From positions 1,550,001-1,614,000 of the forward strand of contig NZ_QYUO01000001.1 in NCBI RefSeq assembly GCF_003591035.1: a DNA stretch of 64,000 bases, given 5' to 3'. A program made the translations under genes and the position numbers. Shown piece after piece: positions 46,535 to 56,843 of the stretch (its first letter is position 1; each line of letters starts with the position of its first letter). Below the pieces are notes generated by a model. That model had not been told where the DNA came from. It worked only from the letters and a program-made list of their open reading frames with translations, and did no database searches. The DNA is from Noviherbaspirillum saxi. Lineage in GTDB: Bacteria > Pseudomonadota > Gammaproteobacteria > Burkholderiales > Burkholderiaceae_D.

Positions 46535-47941
46535 TCAATACGCGTTCTTTCCCGTCCATCCCTTGAATGCGGTCCAGATGATGATGCGCACGTCCATCCA
46601 CAGCGACCAGTGCTGGATGTAATGCAGATCGAACTCCACCCGGCGCGCCATCTTGTCGACCGTATCGGTTTCACCGCGGTGGCCGTGGATTTGCGCCCAT
46701 CCTGTGATGCCCGGCTTGACGCGATGGCGCAGCATGTAGGTCTCGAGCAGATCCTTGTACATTTCGTTGTGCTGCAGTGCGTGCGGCCGAGGCCCGACCA
46801 CCGACATATCTCCCAGCACCACGTTGATGAACTGCGGCAGTTCGTCGAGGCTGGTGCGACGCAGGAAGGCGCCGATCGGCGTAATCCGCGGATCGTGCTT
46901 GGTGGCTTGCGTCACGACGTTCTGCTCCTGATGTATCTTCATCGAGCGGAACTTGTACACATTGAATTCCCGTCCGTTCAGTCCCAGCCGGGGCTGGCGG
47001 AACAGCACGGGACCGGGCGAGCTCCGCTTGATCAGGATGGCGATGACGATGAACAGCGGCATCAGCAGGAATAGCGCGACGATGGCGAAGGTACGATCGA
47101 ACAGATCCTTCACGATGCCGTTGACACCGCTCGAGATCGGCTGGTTGAGATCGACGACCGGAAGGCCGAGGAAGTTGCCCATCTTGTTACCCAGCATTTG
47201 CAGCCCAAGAATGTCGGGTACCCAGCGAATATCGACCAGTGTATTGCGCAATTGGTACTGCAATTCCTGCAGGCGCGGCGAAGCCATCAGCGGCAGCGTG
47301 ATCCAGATTTCATGGATGTGATTCGCCACGACGAACTGATGAATTTGCTCGGTGCTGTTGATACGCGCAATTGATGAATCGAGAATCTTGTCGGCATCTT
47401 CGGGATCGGCGCATACGGCTTTGACGTCATAACCGGTCCAGTCCTGCTGCAAGGCGCGACGATGCATCTCGCGGCCGGTACTGCCGTAGCCGACGATCAC
47501 CACCCGCTTGTTGTTCAAGCCCTTGGTACGCAGATAACGCAGTACGTAGTAGACGGCGAACCTGAACGCGATCAGCGACGTCATCCCGCATGCATACCAG
47601 TAGAACATCCAGAGCCGCGAGACGTTGCCCACATGGTGTACAAGGAAGCTGAAGAACAGGCCGATCAACAGCACCACACCCCATGCTGCGCCCATTCGCA
47701 TGAACATGTCGGGCAGCGAGCGTCCGCGCCATGAGGTATACAGTTCAAACTTAGGAAACAACAGAAATGCGAGCGCACTGCAGAAATGCAGCAGCACCGT
47801 ATGGATAGGAGGCGTGTCTGCAAGTGGAATATGGAAATGAATCAGGCCCGCAATGCCGCCTGCAAGTTCGAGAACGAGTACGTCCATCAGTCGCATGGAC
47901 AATTCCAACCGGGAAGAATTGGTGATGATTAAATCTCGCAT
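46535..47941 (-). CDS. Undecaprenyl-phosphate glucose phosphotransferase (WcaJ family)
   Basis: A 468-residue polyprenyl-phosphate hexose-1-phosphate transferase that starts the repeat unit. Four to five N-terminal membrane segments precede a CoA-binding-like domain ([18 protein letters not shown]) and the C-terminal sugar-transferase domain: [44 protein letters not shown]. Length and layout match WcaJ/PssY. It is the first gene of the minus-strand EPS half, 243 bp ahead of gmd. Confidence 0.94.
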   Translation of the reverse strand: MRDLIITNSSRLELSMRLMDVLVLELAGGIAGLIHFHIPLADTPPIHTVLLHFCSALAFLLFPKFELYTSWRGRSLPDMFMRMGAAWGVVLLIGLFFSFLVHHVGNVSRLWMFYWYACGMTSLIAFRFAVYYVLRYLRTKGLNNKRVVIVGYGSTGREMHRRALQQDWTGYDVKAVCADPEDADKILDSSIARINSTEQIHQFVVANHIHEIWITLPLMASPRLQELQYQLRNTLVDIRWVPDILGLQMLGNKMGNFLGLPVVDLNQPISSGVNGIVKDLFDRTFAIVALFLLMPLFIVIAILIKRSSPGPVLFRQPRLGLNGREFNVYKFRSMKIHQEQNVVTQATKHDPRITPIGAFLRRTSLDELPQFINVVLGDMSVVGPRPHALQHNEMYKDLLETYMLRHRVKPGITGWAQIHGHRGETDTVDKMARRVEFDLHYIQHWSLWMDVRIIIWTAFKGWTGKNAY

Positions 47942-48374
47942 GGTGTTTCTACCAGGTTAGTCAATGACACCAATCTCAGCGGTCGATGAACCATTGCGGT
48001 ATGCTTTGCTTTTGCCGCAGGACATCGCACCGAGATGCTTTTCGTTCGGAAAAACCTTGTGCAAAATGTTTCTTGAAAGATGCGTTTTCACGTCACTTTC
48101 CACGTCACTTTCGTATTACCTTTCAGGCAATAGTAGTCATTAAACTAGAGGGGAATTTGCTAAGTAGGCTTTGCTTGCGAAGCCTCAAAGGGCCGGTTGC
48201 CGCGCGTCAAACTTGCTGTTGCGAAGTATCAAAAACGCACAACAACTGCTTAAAAAATAAGCAAAATTTCCGTGGGGAAGCGTCTGTTTTTCGACATAAA
48301 AACCGTCGTCGAGACGGCCCGGGCAATGCGATTTCAATTCCTGACAGACATCCTGATGCGCTATCATTTGCTCC
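47942..48374. other. Divergent regulatory region, EPS minus half / truncated haemoglobin
   Basis: 433 bp without a supported gene. It must hold the wcaJ-type promoter on the minus strand and the haemoglobin promoter on the plus strand. A tandem 12-bp direct repeat lies at 48089-48112. Confidence 0.55.
48089..48112. repeat. Tandem 12-bp direct repeat (possible operator)
   Basis: CACGTCACTTTC occurs twice without a gap. The 12-bp period places the two copies on nearly the same helix face, as in a regulator site. It lies 148 bp ahead of the wcaJ-like start. Confidence 0.45.
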
Positions 48375-48776
48375 ATGACTACTGAAGAAAAGCAACAGCC
48401 ATCCGCATTCGAGTTGATCGGCGGAGCCGAAAAAATCCGTGAACTGGTGGATCGTTTTTACGACTTGATGGAGTTGGAACCGGAATTCGCGCTGATCCGC
48501 GGATTGCATCCGACCCCGCTGGACGGATCGCGCGACAAGCTGTACTGGTTTCTGTGCGGATGGACCGGCGGACCAGATATGTACATCGAGCGTTTCGGCC
48601 ATCCGCGTCTGCGCGCCCGTCATCTTCCGTATGCGATTGCTTCATCCGAGCGCGACCAATGGCTGCGTTGCATGGCCTGGGCGATGCAGGATGTTGGTAT
48701 GGAAGCGACGATGCAGGAGAGGTTGATGCATTCCTTCTATCAAACCGCCGACTGGATGCGCAACAAGGCGGGCTGA
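48375..48776 (+). CDS. Group II truncated haemoglobin
   Basis: A 133-residue globin of the trHbO type. The proximal His is His83 in PRLRARHLPYAI, the group-II Trp (G8) is Trp96 in RDQWLRCM, and FYDLM corresponds to the E/B helix region (Phe28-Tyr29). These residues fit an oxygen- and peroxide-reactive haem protein in the cytoplasm. It is a single-gene unit 111 bp before rmuC. Confidence 0.94.
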   Translation: MTTEEKQQPSAFELIGGAEKIRELVDRFYDLMELEPEFALIRGLHPTPLDGSRDKLYWFLCGWTGGPDMYIERFGHPRLRARHLPYAIASSERDQWLRCMAWAMQDVGMEATMQERLMHSFYQTADWMRNKAG

Positions 48777-48887
48777 CCTGTTTTCATTTGCCTGTTTGTT
48801 GATTCCCTTTGCTACTGTTGGGCCGCGCCGCGGCCCGTATGATTGTCCGCAGGCTCCATTGCCCCTTAATTGCCGGGGAATATATCC

Positions 48888-50342
48888 ATGACCTTGACCG
48901 AATTGATCCTGCTCGTCGCCATGTCAGCCATCCTGGTGCTGCAACTGGCAATCCTGTTTCGCGCACGAGGCAACAATGGGGCTTTGCAACTGGAGAAGAT
49001 GCAGTCCGAATTGCAGCGCCACCAGCAGCAGACGGCGGAGCGCATCGAGCGCGAACTGCGCAACGAGGTGCAGGGCAGTGCGCAGGCTGCACGTCAGGAA
49101 TTGAGCGGCAATTTCACCCAGTTCCAGCAGGGCTTGCTGGCGCATTTGACAAATGTCGCACGCTTGCAGAACAACCAGATCGACAGTTTTGCGCAGCAGT
49201 TGGCCAAACTCAACGAAGCCAATGCACAACAGCTGGAAGCCATGCGTCATGCAATCACGGTGCAGGCACATGCCGCGCGTGAAGAACAAGCCCTGTCGCT
49301 CAAGCGCTTTGGCGATACGTTCAATCAAGGCCTGGCTCAACTGACCGAATCGAATGCGCAGCGCATGGCCGAGGTGCGTGCAACTCTAGAAGCCAAAATG
49401 CGCGAGCTGCAAACGGACAACGGCGCGCGCCTTGAAGAAATGCGCAGGACAGTGGACGAGAAATTGCACGCCACGCTGGAACAACGGCTCGGCGACTCGT
49501 TCAAGATCGTGTCGGACCGGCTCGAAAAAGTGCATCAGGGCCTGGGCGAAATGCAGCAGCTTGCCATTGGCGTCGGCGACCTGAAACGCGTGCTGACCAA
49601 TGTAAAGACGCGCGGCACCTGGGGTGAAGTGCAGCTTGAAATGCTGCTGGAACAGGTGCTCACTCCTGACCAGTATGGAAAGAACGTGGAAACCATCCCC
49701 GGCACAGGAGAGCGGGTGGAGTTTGCGATTCGCCTTCCAGGGCAGCAAGACGCGGCGCATCCGGTATGGATGCCGATCGATGCCAAATTTCCCAAGGAGC
49801 AGTACGAACGCCTGGCCGAAGCAGCCGAGCATGCCGATGCCGAAGGCGTGGCCATCGCCGGGCGCGAACTGGAGCGCACGATCCGGGTCGAGGCAAAAAC
49901 CATTGCCGAGAAATACCTGTCGCCGCCGCTGACGACGGATTTTGCGATTCTTTTCCTGCCGACCGAAGGTCTGTATGCCGAAGTGATGCGCCGTCCCGGT
50001 CTGGCCGATGAGTTGCAGCGTGTGTGCCGGATCACGATTGCCGGGCCATCCACGCTGTCGGCTTTGCTGAACAGCCTGCAGATGGGATTCAGGACGCTGG
50101 CGCTGGAAAAACGGTCGTCCGAAGTGTGGCAGGTACTGGGCGCGGTCAAGACCGAATTCGGCAAGTTCGGCGATGTGCTGGCAGCGACCAAGACAACGCT
50201 GGAGCGAGCCGCCAAAAACATCGAGCAGGCAGAAACCCGGACCCGCCAGATGTCGCGCAAGCTCAAATCCGTCGAAGCGCTGCCTTCCGACGCCGCGCAT
50301 ATACTGCTCGGCACAACGGCACACGACTTGGCGGAAGAATAG
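48888..50342 (+). CDS. rmuC: DNA recombination protein RmuC
   Basis: A 484-residue protein: an N-terminal membrane anchor (LILLVAMSAILVLQLAILF), a long coiled coil (about 30-215), then the RmuC nuclease-like domain starting at RGTWGEVQLEMLLEQVL, with PIDAKFPKEQYERL and FLPTEGLYAEVMRRPG. RmuC limits recombination at inverted repeats in E. coli. The ATG at 48888 follows GGGGAA; a TTG 18 bp upstream is unlikely. Confidence 0.95.
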   Translation: MTLTELILLVAMSAILVLQLAILFRARGNNGALQLEKMQSELQRHQQQTAERIERELRNEVQGSAQAARQELSGNFTQFQQGLLAHLTNVARLQNNQIDSFAQQLAKLNEANAQQLEAMRHAITVQAHAAREEQALSLKRFGDTFNQGLAQLTESNAQRMAEVRATLEAKMRELQTDNGARLEEMRRTVDEKLHATLEQRLGDSFKIVSDRLEKVHQGLGEMQQLAIGVGDLKRVLTNVKTRGTWGEVQLEMLLEQVLTPDQYGKNVETIPGTGERVEFAIRLPGQQDAAHPVWMPIDAKFPKEQYERLAEAAEHADAEGVAIAGRELERTIRVEAKTIAEKYLSPPLTTDFAILFLPTEGLYAEVMRRPGLADELQRVCRITIAGPSTLSALLNSLQMGFRTLALEKRSSEVWQVLGAVKTEFGKFGDVLAATKTTLERAAKNIEQAETRTRQMSRKLKSVEALPSDAAHILLGTTAHDLAEE

Positions 50343-50495
50343 ATATCCAAAGCCTGGCAGAGGAGCGCTTTCGCGAAGGCAGCGCTAAACAGCAAGATTG
50401 CGGAACAATCTGTATTTTGTGATAAGTTCTTTGCAATGCGCGATTTCGCCCACGGCGCCTTGCACCCTCACTCTTGTGTTTCATCTACCGCATCC

Positions 50496-51806
50496 ATGGA
50501 AATTGCACTCTTATTTGGGCTCATCCTTATCAACGGCATCTTTGCGATGTCCGAAATTGCGCTGGTGACGGCAAGAAGGACCAGACTGCAACGCCTCGCC
50601 GAAGCGGGCGATACTTCTGCCGCTGCGGCAATCCGTCTGGGTGACGATCCGAATCGTTTCCTGTCCACGGTACAGATCGGGATTACCTCGATCGGCGTGT
50701 TGAACGGTATCGTTGGCGAGGCAACCCTCGCGCAACCTTTCAGCATTTGGTTAAGCAGAATGGGGGTGGAAGCGCCGCTCTCGGGATATCTGGCCACGGG
50801 ACTGGTGGTGGTCAGCATTACCTACTTTTCCATCGTGCTGGGCGAACTGGTGCCCAAGCGCCTGGGACAGATGAGCCCGGAACCGATCGCGCGCCTGGTA
50901 GCGCGTCCGATGCTGTGGCTTGCGGCAATCACCAAACCTTTCGTCAAGCTGCTTTCCGGCTCGACGCAGCTGGTGCTGCGTTTCGTCGGCGTACGTGAAA
51001 GCAGCGAACCCAGCGTGACCCAGGAAGAGATCAATCTGATGCTGGCGGAAGGCTCCAGCGCCGGTGTGATCGAACATCATGAACATCAGATGGTGCGCAA
51101 CGTATTCCGTCTCGACGACAGGCAGATTGCCTCACTCATGGTACCGCGCAGCGATATCGTGTATTTCGACGTGAACGAGCCGCTGGAAGAAAACCTGAAG
51201 CGTTTCGAACGTAGCGATCACTCCCGTTATCCGGTGGTACGCGGCGGCTGGAATGAAGTCCTGGGTGTGGCTAATGCCCGCCAGCTGCTCGCGCAAACCC
51301 TGCGCGGCGAACAGCCCAGCCTGATGACCAGCCTGCAACCTGCTGTCTTCGTACCCGAATCGCTGACTGGGATGGAATTGCTGGAAAACTTCAAGAACTC
51401 CGGCGTGCAGCTTGCGTTCATTGTCGATGAATATGGCGAAGTGCAAGGCATCGTGACCTTGCAGGACGTGATGGAAGCCATTACCGGCGAGTTCAAGACG
51501 CATCGCGCCGAAGATGCCTGGGCCGTCCAGCGCGAAGATGGGTCCTGGCTGCTCGATGGACTAATTCCCGTGCCGGAACTCAAGGACAGGCTCAGTCTGA
51601 AAGGTGTACCGGAAGAAGAACGGGGGCGTTATAACACCTTGAGCGGCATGATGATGCTGCTGCTGGGTCGCATACCGCAGACCGCCGACCGCTGCGAGTG
51701 GGAAGAGTGGACATTCGAAATCATGGACCTCGACGGCAAGCGAATCGATAAGGTGCTGGCGGTTCCGAAACCATCTGAAGGAACGATGGCAGTGCCATCG
51801 ATGTGA
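50496..51806 (+). CDS. CNNM/CorC-type (hemolysin family) membrane protein
   Basis: A 436-residue protein with an N-terminal DUF21/CNNM domain of three to four membrane segments (LLFGLILINGIFAMSEIALV), two CBS domains (about 200-330; SLMVPRSDIVYF, FIVDEYGEVQGIVTLQDV) and a C-terminal CorC_HlyC domain. Such proteins are linked to Mg/Co efflux or cation homeostasis. I start at the ATG at 50496; 20 extra in-frame codons upstream are not conserved. Confidence 0.92.
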   Translation: MEIALLFGLILINGIFAMSEIALVTARRTRLQRLAEAGDTSAAAAIRLGDDPNRFLSTVQIGITSIGVLNGIVGEATLAQPFSIWLSRMGVEAPLSGYLATGLVVVSITYFSIVLGELVPKRLGQMSPEPIARLVARPMLWLAAITKPFVKLLSGSTQLVLRFVGVRESSEPSVTQEEINLMLAEGSSAGVIEHHEHQMVRNVFRLDDRQIASLMVPRSDIVYFDVNEPLEENLKRFERSDHSRYPVVRGGWNEVLGVANARQLLAQTLRGEQPSLMTSLQPAVFVPESLTGMELLENFKNSGVQLAFIVDEYGEVQGIVTLQDVMEAITGEFKTHRAEDAWAVQREDGSWLLDGLIPVPELKDRLSLKGVPEEERGRYNTLSGMMMLLLGRIPQTADRCEWEEWTFEIMDLDGKRIDKVLAVPKPSEGTMAVPSM

Positions 51807-52127
51807 TCCGCGTCGGCTGAAGTTGTCAAAAGCATAATCGTCCGATGCTGTCAACCGTCTTGATTGCTATCGTAGTCGTTCCGGGCTGAAAAAGCGCCTG
51901 ATTGCGGCATAATCCTCCGCATATCTATAGAGCGTTCTCAGCCTGACCGTACCGTCGATCCCGGCCGATTAGCCTACGGTACGGCGTTGCAGGGGGCCGC
52001 CGAGGCATCCTTGCCATGGCGTGGCCATGTCGCGTCGCCGCGCCTTGTTCCGCAGGCTAATCGCCTCGGCCTCGTCCGATACAGTCAGGCTGAAAACGCT
52101 CTTGCAGTCCGCCACAAAGGAAGACTC
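51807..52127. other. Leader region of the CoA-transferase gene
   Basis: 321 bp with an inverted repeat CGTACCG/CGGTACG at about 51947-51982 and a CATAAT near 51907 that could be a -10 box. The open frame of the next gene extends into it (from 51987) but without family similarity. Confidence 0.4.
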
Positions 52128-54131
52128 ATGGTTCATCGCATCTCCGACCCGATGTCGGGAGGTTCCCGGCCATCCAACCGACACAAGATTGTCAGCGCCG
52201 CCGAAGCGGTGCGACTGATCCACGACGGCGATACCATAGCAACCGGAGGCTTCGTTGGTATCGGATTTGCGGAAAACATCGCCGTGGCGCTGGAAAAGCG
52301 CTTCCTGGAAAGCGAGGAAGAGTTGCTCGGCAAAGGCACTCCTTCCAACCTGACCCTGGTCTACGCCGCCGGGCAGGGCGATGGAAAGGATCGCGGCCTG
52401 AACCATCTGGGGCATGAAGGCTTGCTCAAGCGGGTCATCGGAGGCCATTGGGGATTGGTGCCCAAGCTGCAGCAGCTGGCGATCGCCAACAAGATCGAAG
52501 CCTACAACCTTCCGCAAGGCGTCATTAGCCATCTGTTCCGCGATATTGCGGCCGGCAAGCCCGGCCTGCTTTCCTCCGTTGGCCTGGGAACCTTCGTCGA
52601 TCCGCGTCATGGCGGCGGCAAGATCAATGAATCGACGAGCGAAGAACTGGTCGAGCTGATGACCGTAGGCGGAAAGGAATACCTGTTCTACAAAGCGATG
52701 CCGATCAATGTCGGCATCATTCGCGGAACAACGGCTGATCCCGACGGTAACGTCACGATGGAAAAGGAGGCGTTGACCCTGGAAGCGCTGGCAATTGCCA
52801 TGGCCGCGCACAACTCCGGCGGCATCGTCATCGTGCAGGTCGAACGCATCGCCGAGAGCGGCTCGCTCAATCCGCGGCAGGTGAAGATTCCCGGCATCCT
52901 GGTCGACTGCGTGGTGGTCGCCGAGAAGCCGGAATACCAGATGCAGACTTTCGTCGAGCCTTATAGCGCGGCTTTCGCCGGCGAACTGCGCGTGCCGATG
53001 TCGTCGATACAGCCTATGGACATGAGCGAGCGCAAGATCATTGCGCGCCGGGCGCTCTTGGAAATCAAGCCGAATAATGTGGTCAATCTCGGGATCGGGA
53101 TGCCGGAAGGGGTCGCCAGTGTTGCGGCCGAAGAAAAGGTGCTGGACCTGGTGACGCTGACGGCCGAGCCTGGCGTGATCGGCGGCATTCCCGCAGGCGG
53201 GCTCAATTTTGGTGCGGCAACCAATGCCGAGGCGATCATCGACCAGCCTTACCAGTTCGATTTCTATGATGGCGGAGGGCTGGACGTGGCGTTTCTGGGC
53301 CTGGCGCAAGCCGACCGTCACGGCAACCTGAACGTCAGCAAGTTTGGCCCGCGTCTGGCCGGAGCCGGCGGCTTCATCAATATCAGCCAGAATGCCAAGA
53401 AAGTCGTTTTCGTCGGTACCTTTACCGCCGGCGGACTCGATATCGCAATCGCGGATGGACAACTGAGTATCCGGCACGAGGGGGCAGCGCAGAAGTTTGT
53501 GGATGAAGTGGAACATCGCACCTTCAGCGGCGACTACGCGATGCAGCGCGGGCAATCGGTTCTGTACATCACCGAACGCTGCGTGTTCAGGCTGGTGCAC
53601 GCCGGACTTGAAGTCATCGAGATCGCTCCCGGGATCGACCTGGAGCGCGACGTGCTGGCCCATATGAAGTTCCGGCCGGTGGTCAGTCCCGACCTTAAAC
53701 TGATGGATGCGCGGATTTTCCGCGCTATGCCGATGGGGCTGCGCAATGACATCCTCTATCTGCCGCTTGCGCAGCGCCTGGAATACAACCAGAAGCGCAA
53801 TCTCTTCTTTGTCAATTTCGAGGGATTCGAAGTGCGTAATGTCGCCGACATCGAGGCGATCCGCGAACAGGTGAAAGACTTGCTCGCCCCGCTAGGCAGG
53901 AAAGTGCCGGCAGTCATCAATTACGACAATTTTTCGATTACGCCGGAACTGCTCGATGCTTATATCGATATGGTGCAAGACTTGACTGAGCATTTCTACA
54001 GTCGCGTCACGCGCTATACCAGCAGTGCCTTCATGCGGAGTTATTTCGGCAGTGCATTCCGGCGGCATGATGCCGAATCCTCGCTTTACGCCAGCCGTGA
54101 AGAGGCGTTCTCGCAGTTGTCCAGAGAATAG
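52128..54131 (+). CDS. Fused acyl-CoA:acetate/3-ketoacid CoA-transferase (YdiF-like)
   Basis: A 667-residue protein in which both family I CoA-transferase halves are joined. The alpha half starts at [23 protein letters not shown], and the beta half holds [17 protein letters not shown] and the active-site region [11 protein letters not shown], whose Glu would carry the glutamyl-CoA intermediate. About 150 extra residues form a C-terminal domain. YdiF and propionate CoA-transferases share this plan. The ATG at 52128 has AAAGGAAG ahead of it. Acyl specificity unknown. Confidence 0.91.
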   Translation: MVHRISDPMSGGSRPSNRHKIVSAAEAVRLIHDGDTIATGGFVGIGFAENIAVALEKRFLESEEELLGKGTPSNLTLVYAAGQGDGKDRGLNHLGHEGLLKRVIGGHWGLVPKLQQLAIANKIEAYNLPQGVISHLFRDIAAGKPGLLSSVGLGTFVDPRHGGGKINESTSEELVELMTVGGKEYLFYKAMPINVGIIRGTTADPDGNVTMEKEALTLEALAIAMAAHNSGGIVIVQVERIAESGSLNPRQVKIPGILVDCVVVAEKPEYQMQTFVEPYSAAFAGELRVPMSSIQPMDMSERKIIARRALLEIKPNNVVNLGIGMPEGVASVAAEEKVLDLVTLTAEPGVIGGIPAGGLNFGAATNAEAIIDQPYQFDFYDGGGLDVAFLGLAQADRHGNLNVSKFGPRLAGAGGFINISQNAKKVVFVGTFTAGGLDIAIADGQLSIRHEGAAQKFVDEVEHRTFSGDYAMQRGQSVLYITERCVFRLVHAGLEVIEIAPGIDLERDVLAHMKFRPVVSPDLKLMDARIFRAMPMGLRNDILYLPLAQRLEYNQKRNLFFVNFEGFEVRNVADIEAIREQVKDLLAPLGRKVPAVINYDNFSITPELLDAYIDMVQDLTEHFYSRVTRYTSSAFMRSYFGSAFRRHDAESSLYASREEAFSQLSRE

Positions 54132-54143
54132 CGTCGTAACGGC

Positions 54144-55256
54144 TCAGCCGCCGATATAGGACATTTCGACTTTACGTACGGCCGTCAGCCCCTTCGTATT
54201 GGCTGTGCGCAACTCGGAATAGCGGTCCGAACGGGCACGCCACAAATGGGCGACGGCGGTCGATATTTCTTCGTCGTTACGGCCGGTGCGTAGCAGGGCG
54301 CGCAGGTCGTGGCCGCTGGTAGCGAACAGGCATGTATAGAGCTTTCCTTCGGTAGAAAGACGGGCGCGGGTGCAATCGTGGCAAAACGCATGCGTGACGC
54401 TCGATATCACGCCGATCTCGCCGCCGCCATCCTTGTACTGCCAGCGCTCGGCCGTTTCGCCGGTGTAGTTGGGCTCAATTTCTTCCAGCGGCATTTCCGC
54501 GCTGATGCGCCGCACCACCTCGGCCGATGGCACGACTTCATCCATCTTCCAGCCATTGCTGGCGCCGACGTCCATATACTCGATAAAGCGCAGGATGAAT
54601 GGCGAGCCTTTGAAATGCCGCGCCATGGGAAGGATTTCCTGATCGTTCATGCCGCCTTTGACCACCATGTTGATCTTGATCGGTCCGAGTCCCACCTTGT
54701 GCGCGGTTTCTATGCCGTGCAGGACCTCGGCAACCGCGAAGTCGACATCGTTCATGCGGCGGAACGTTGCTTCGTCAAGGGCGTCGAGCGACACGGTGAC
54801 GCGTTGCAATCCCGCGTCCTTCAGCGCCTGCGCCTTGCGGGCCAGCAGCGAGGCGTTGGTCGTCAGCGTCAGGTCGAGCGGCGCGCCATCCGGCGTCTTC
54901 AGCTCGCTGAGCATTGCAATCAGCTTTTCCAGATTCTTGCGCAGCAACGGCTCGCCGCCGGTCAGGCGGATCTTGCGCACGCCATGCGCGACAAAGAGCT
55001 TAGCAATGCGCGTGATCTCTTCAAACGACAGCAGGGCTGAATGGGGCAGGAAGGCATAGTCCTTGTCGAATACCTCTTTCGGCATGCAATACACGCAGCG
55101 GAAATTGCAGCGGTCGGTGACTGAAATGCGAAGATCCTGCAGCGGACGCGCAAGCGTATCCGACAGCAACCCGGTTGGCGCTTCAAGCGGTGATGGAATG
55201 GCCGGCGCTGTATTGAGAAGGCGGTGGTCGGCTAATGGAATGATGCGTTCTGCCAT
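54144..55256 (-). CDS. moaA: GTP 3',8-cyclase (molybdenum cofactor)
   Basis: A 370-residue radical SAM enzyme for the first step of molybdopterin synthesis. The N-terminal cluster is CNFRCVYC (Cys50, Cys54, Cys57), the C-terminal one [18 protein letters not shown], and the chain ends in Gly-Gly, which is required for activity in this family. It converges on the CoA-transferase gene with a 12-bp gap and no visible terminator between them. No other moa gene is in the window. Confidence 0.96.
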   Translation of the reverse strand: MAERIIPLADHRLLNTAPAIPSPLEAPTGLLSDTLARPLQDLRISVTDRCNFRCVYCMPKEVFDKDYAFLPHSALLSFEEITRIAKLFVAHGVRKIRLTGGEPLLRKNLEKLIAMLSELKTPDGAPLDLTLTTNASLLARKAQALKDAGLQRVTVSLDALDEATFRRMNDVDFAVAEVLHGIETAHKVGLGPIKINMVVKGGMNDQEILPMARHFKGSPFILRFIEYMDVGASNGWKMDEVVPSAEVVRRISAEMPLEEIEPNYTGETAERWQYKDGGGEIGVISSVTHAFCHDCTRARLSTEGKLYTCLFATSGHDLRALLRTGRNDEEISTAVAHLWRARSDRYSELRTANTKGLTAVRKVEMSYIGG

Positions 55257-55279
55257 GCTGGCGGCTCTCGACGTTGAGG

Positions 55280-56623
55280 CTAGTGCAGATAAGATACCAC
55301 GAGGCCGGCCAGCGCACAGGCACCAATAAGTTTGATCGTGCCTGTCTTGTAACGAAAAAGGGCCACGCCGGCGGCCAAGGCGATTGCCATTGCCGAAAAG
55401 TCCCAGGCCTGCAGCGGCTGGTCCAACCGGAATACATGCTCGCCGAAAAATACCGCCAGACTGACGATGACGCCGACCACTGCCGCCGATATCGCCGTCA
55501 GCGGCGCGGTCAGCCTGATATTGTCGCGCGTCGCCTCCACCAGCGGACCTCCGGCGAGAATGAAAATGAAAGAGGGCAGAAAGGTGAAGAAACTGGCGAC
55601 GCAGGCCCCTGCGACTGCGCCGAGCAAGATGCCGTCCGGGCCAAACACTTCCTTGGTCCAGCCACCGACAAAACCGACGAAGGCGGCGATCATGATCAGC
55701 GGTCCCGGCGTGGTTTCTCCCAGCGCCAGGCCATCAATCATCTGGGCCGGCGTCACCCATTGAAAGGTCGATACCGCTCCCTGATAGACATAGGGCAGCA
55801 CGGCATAGGCGCCACCAAACGTCAGCATGGCCGCTTTGGTGAAAAACCATCCCATTTGAGGCAATACGCCGTGGCTGCCATGACGTGCGGCGAGCACGCC
55901 CCAAGCCAGCGCACCGAGCGCCAGGCCAAAGGCTGACACGAGGCCTAGCTTCATCCATGAAAAGCGGGCATGCGCCGGTGTAGGTGTGGCATCGTCGATC
56001 AGTGCCGGTCCATAGGACGATGGCGCGGACGCTGCATGGCCGCCGCCGGCACGAAACCGGTCCGGACTCCAGCGTCCGCCCGCAAAGCCGATGACGGCCG
56101 CACATAAGACAATCGCCGGAAAAGGCAGATGAAAGACAGCAATTGCCAGAAAGGCAGCAACCGCAATGGCGATCAGCAAACCGTTTTTGAGCGACCGTGA
56201 CCCGATCCGCCATGCCGCCGCCAGTACAATCGCGACGACTGCCGGTTTTATGCCGTAAAGAATGCCGGCAATCACCGGCAAGTCGCCAAAAGCGAGATAG
56301 ATCCAGGACAGTACGCCGAGCAAGATCAGAGAAGGGAGGATGAACAGAACACCGGCCATTACGCCACCCCAGGTACGGTGCAACAGCCACCCGATATAGA
56401 TCGCCAGCTGAGTCGCTTCCGGCCCGGGAAGCAGCATGCAATAGTTCAGTGCATGCAGGAATCGCTGTTCGGAGATCCAGCGTTTTTTCTCGACCAGGTC
56501 GGTATGCATGATCGCGATTTGTCCGGCTGGGCCGCCAAAGCTGATGAAACCCAGCTTGAGCCAATACCAGAACGCTTCGTTGAGGGAAACGGATGAGGGT
56601 TTATCGAGGCCGGCTTGAGTCAT
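55280..56623 (-). CDS. chrA: Chromate efflux transporter (CHR family)
   Basis: A 447-residue inner-membrane protein with two homologous CHR halves. The first has [35 protein letters not shown] and the second [32 protein letters not shown]. These FGGP/FGGA and PGP motifs define bacterial ChrA. The usual cell role is chromate export; many genomes carry it without obvious chromate exposure. It sits 23 bp before moaA on the same strand, which may be chance. Confidence 0.93.
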   Translation of the reverse strand: MTQAGLDKPSSVSLNEAFWYWLKLGFISFGGPAGQIAIMHTDLVEKKRWISEQRFLHALNYCMLLPGPEATQLAIYIGWLLHRTWGGVMAGVLFILPSLILLGVLSWIYLAFGDLPVIAGILYGIKPAVVAIVLAAAWRIGSRSLKNGLLIAIAVAAFLAIAVFHLPFPAIVLCAAVIGFAGGRWSPDRFRAGGGHAASAPSSYGPALIDDATPTPAHARFSWMKLGLVSAFGLALGALAWGVLAARHGSHGVLPQMGWFFTKAAMLTFGGAYAVLPYVYQGAVSTFQWVTPAQMIDGLALGETTPGPLIMIAAFVGFVGGWTKEVFGPDGILLGAVAGACVASFFTFLPSFIFILAGGPLVEATRDNIRLTAPLTAISAAVVGVIVSLAVFFGEHVFRLDQPLQAWDFSAMAIALAAGVALFRYKTGTIKLIGACALAGLVVSYLH

Positions 56624-56770
56624 GTCGTTATGTTGTCAGCGAATCGGTTCGTCAGGTGCTCCGGGGTGTCCGAGGCTGAATTCTCGGAAATATCTTTGGC
56701 AAATGACGTATGGATATGCTTATGCATACGCCGGCACCTGCCTAGGCAACTATCTTTTTTAATGTTGTGA

Positions 56771-56807
56771 CCAAGAAAAAAGGGAGCAACGCTCCCTTTT
56801 TTCTTGG
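56771..56807. terminator. Bidirectional terminator after rne
   Basis: A perfect 17-bp stem (CCAAGAAAAAAGGGAGC with its complement) and a 3-nt loop, between rne (ending 56844, minus strand) and chrA. It has A-runs and T-runs on both arms. Confidence 0.9.
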
Positions 56808-56843
56808 AAAGCCTTGCTCCGGCGATATGCGGGAGCAAGTCGA

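Noticed and set aside
51969-53663. 564-codon minus-strand frame opposite the CoA-transferase
   Set aside because: Mirror frame of a clearly conserved gene; composition (His/Gln/Arg-rich) is typical of such shadows.
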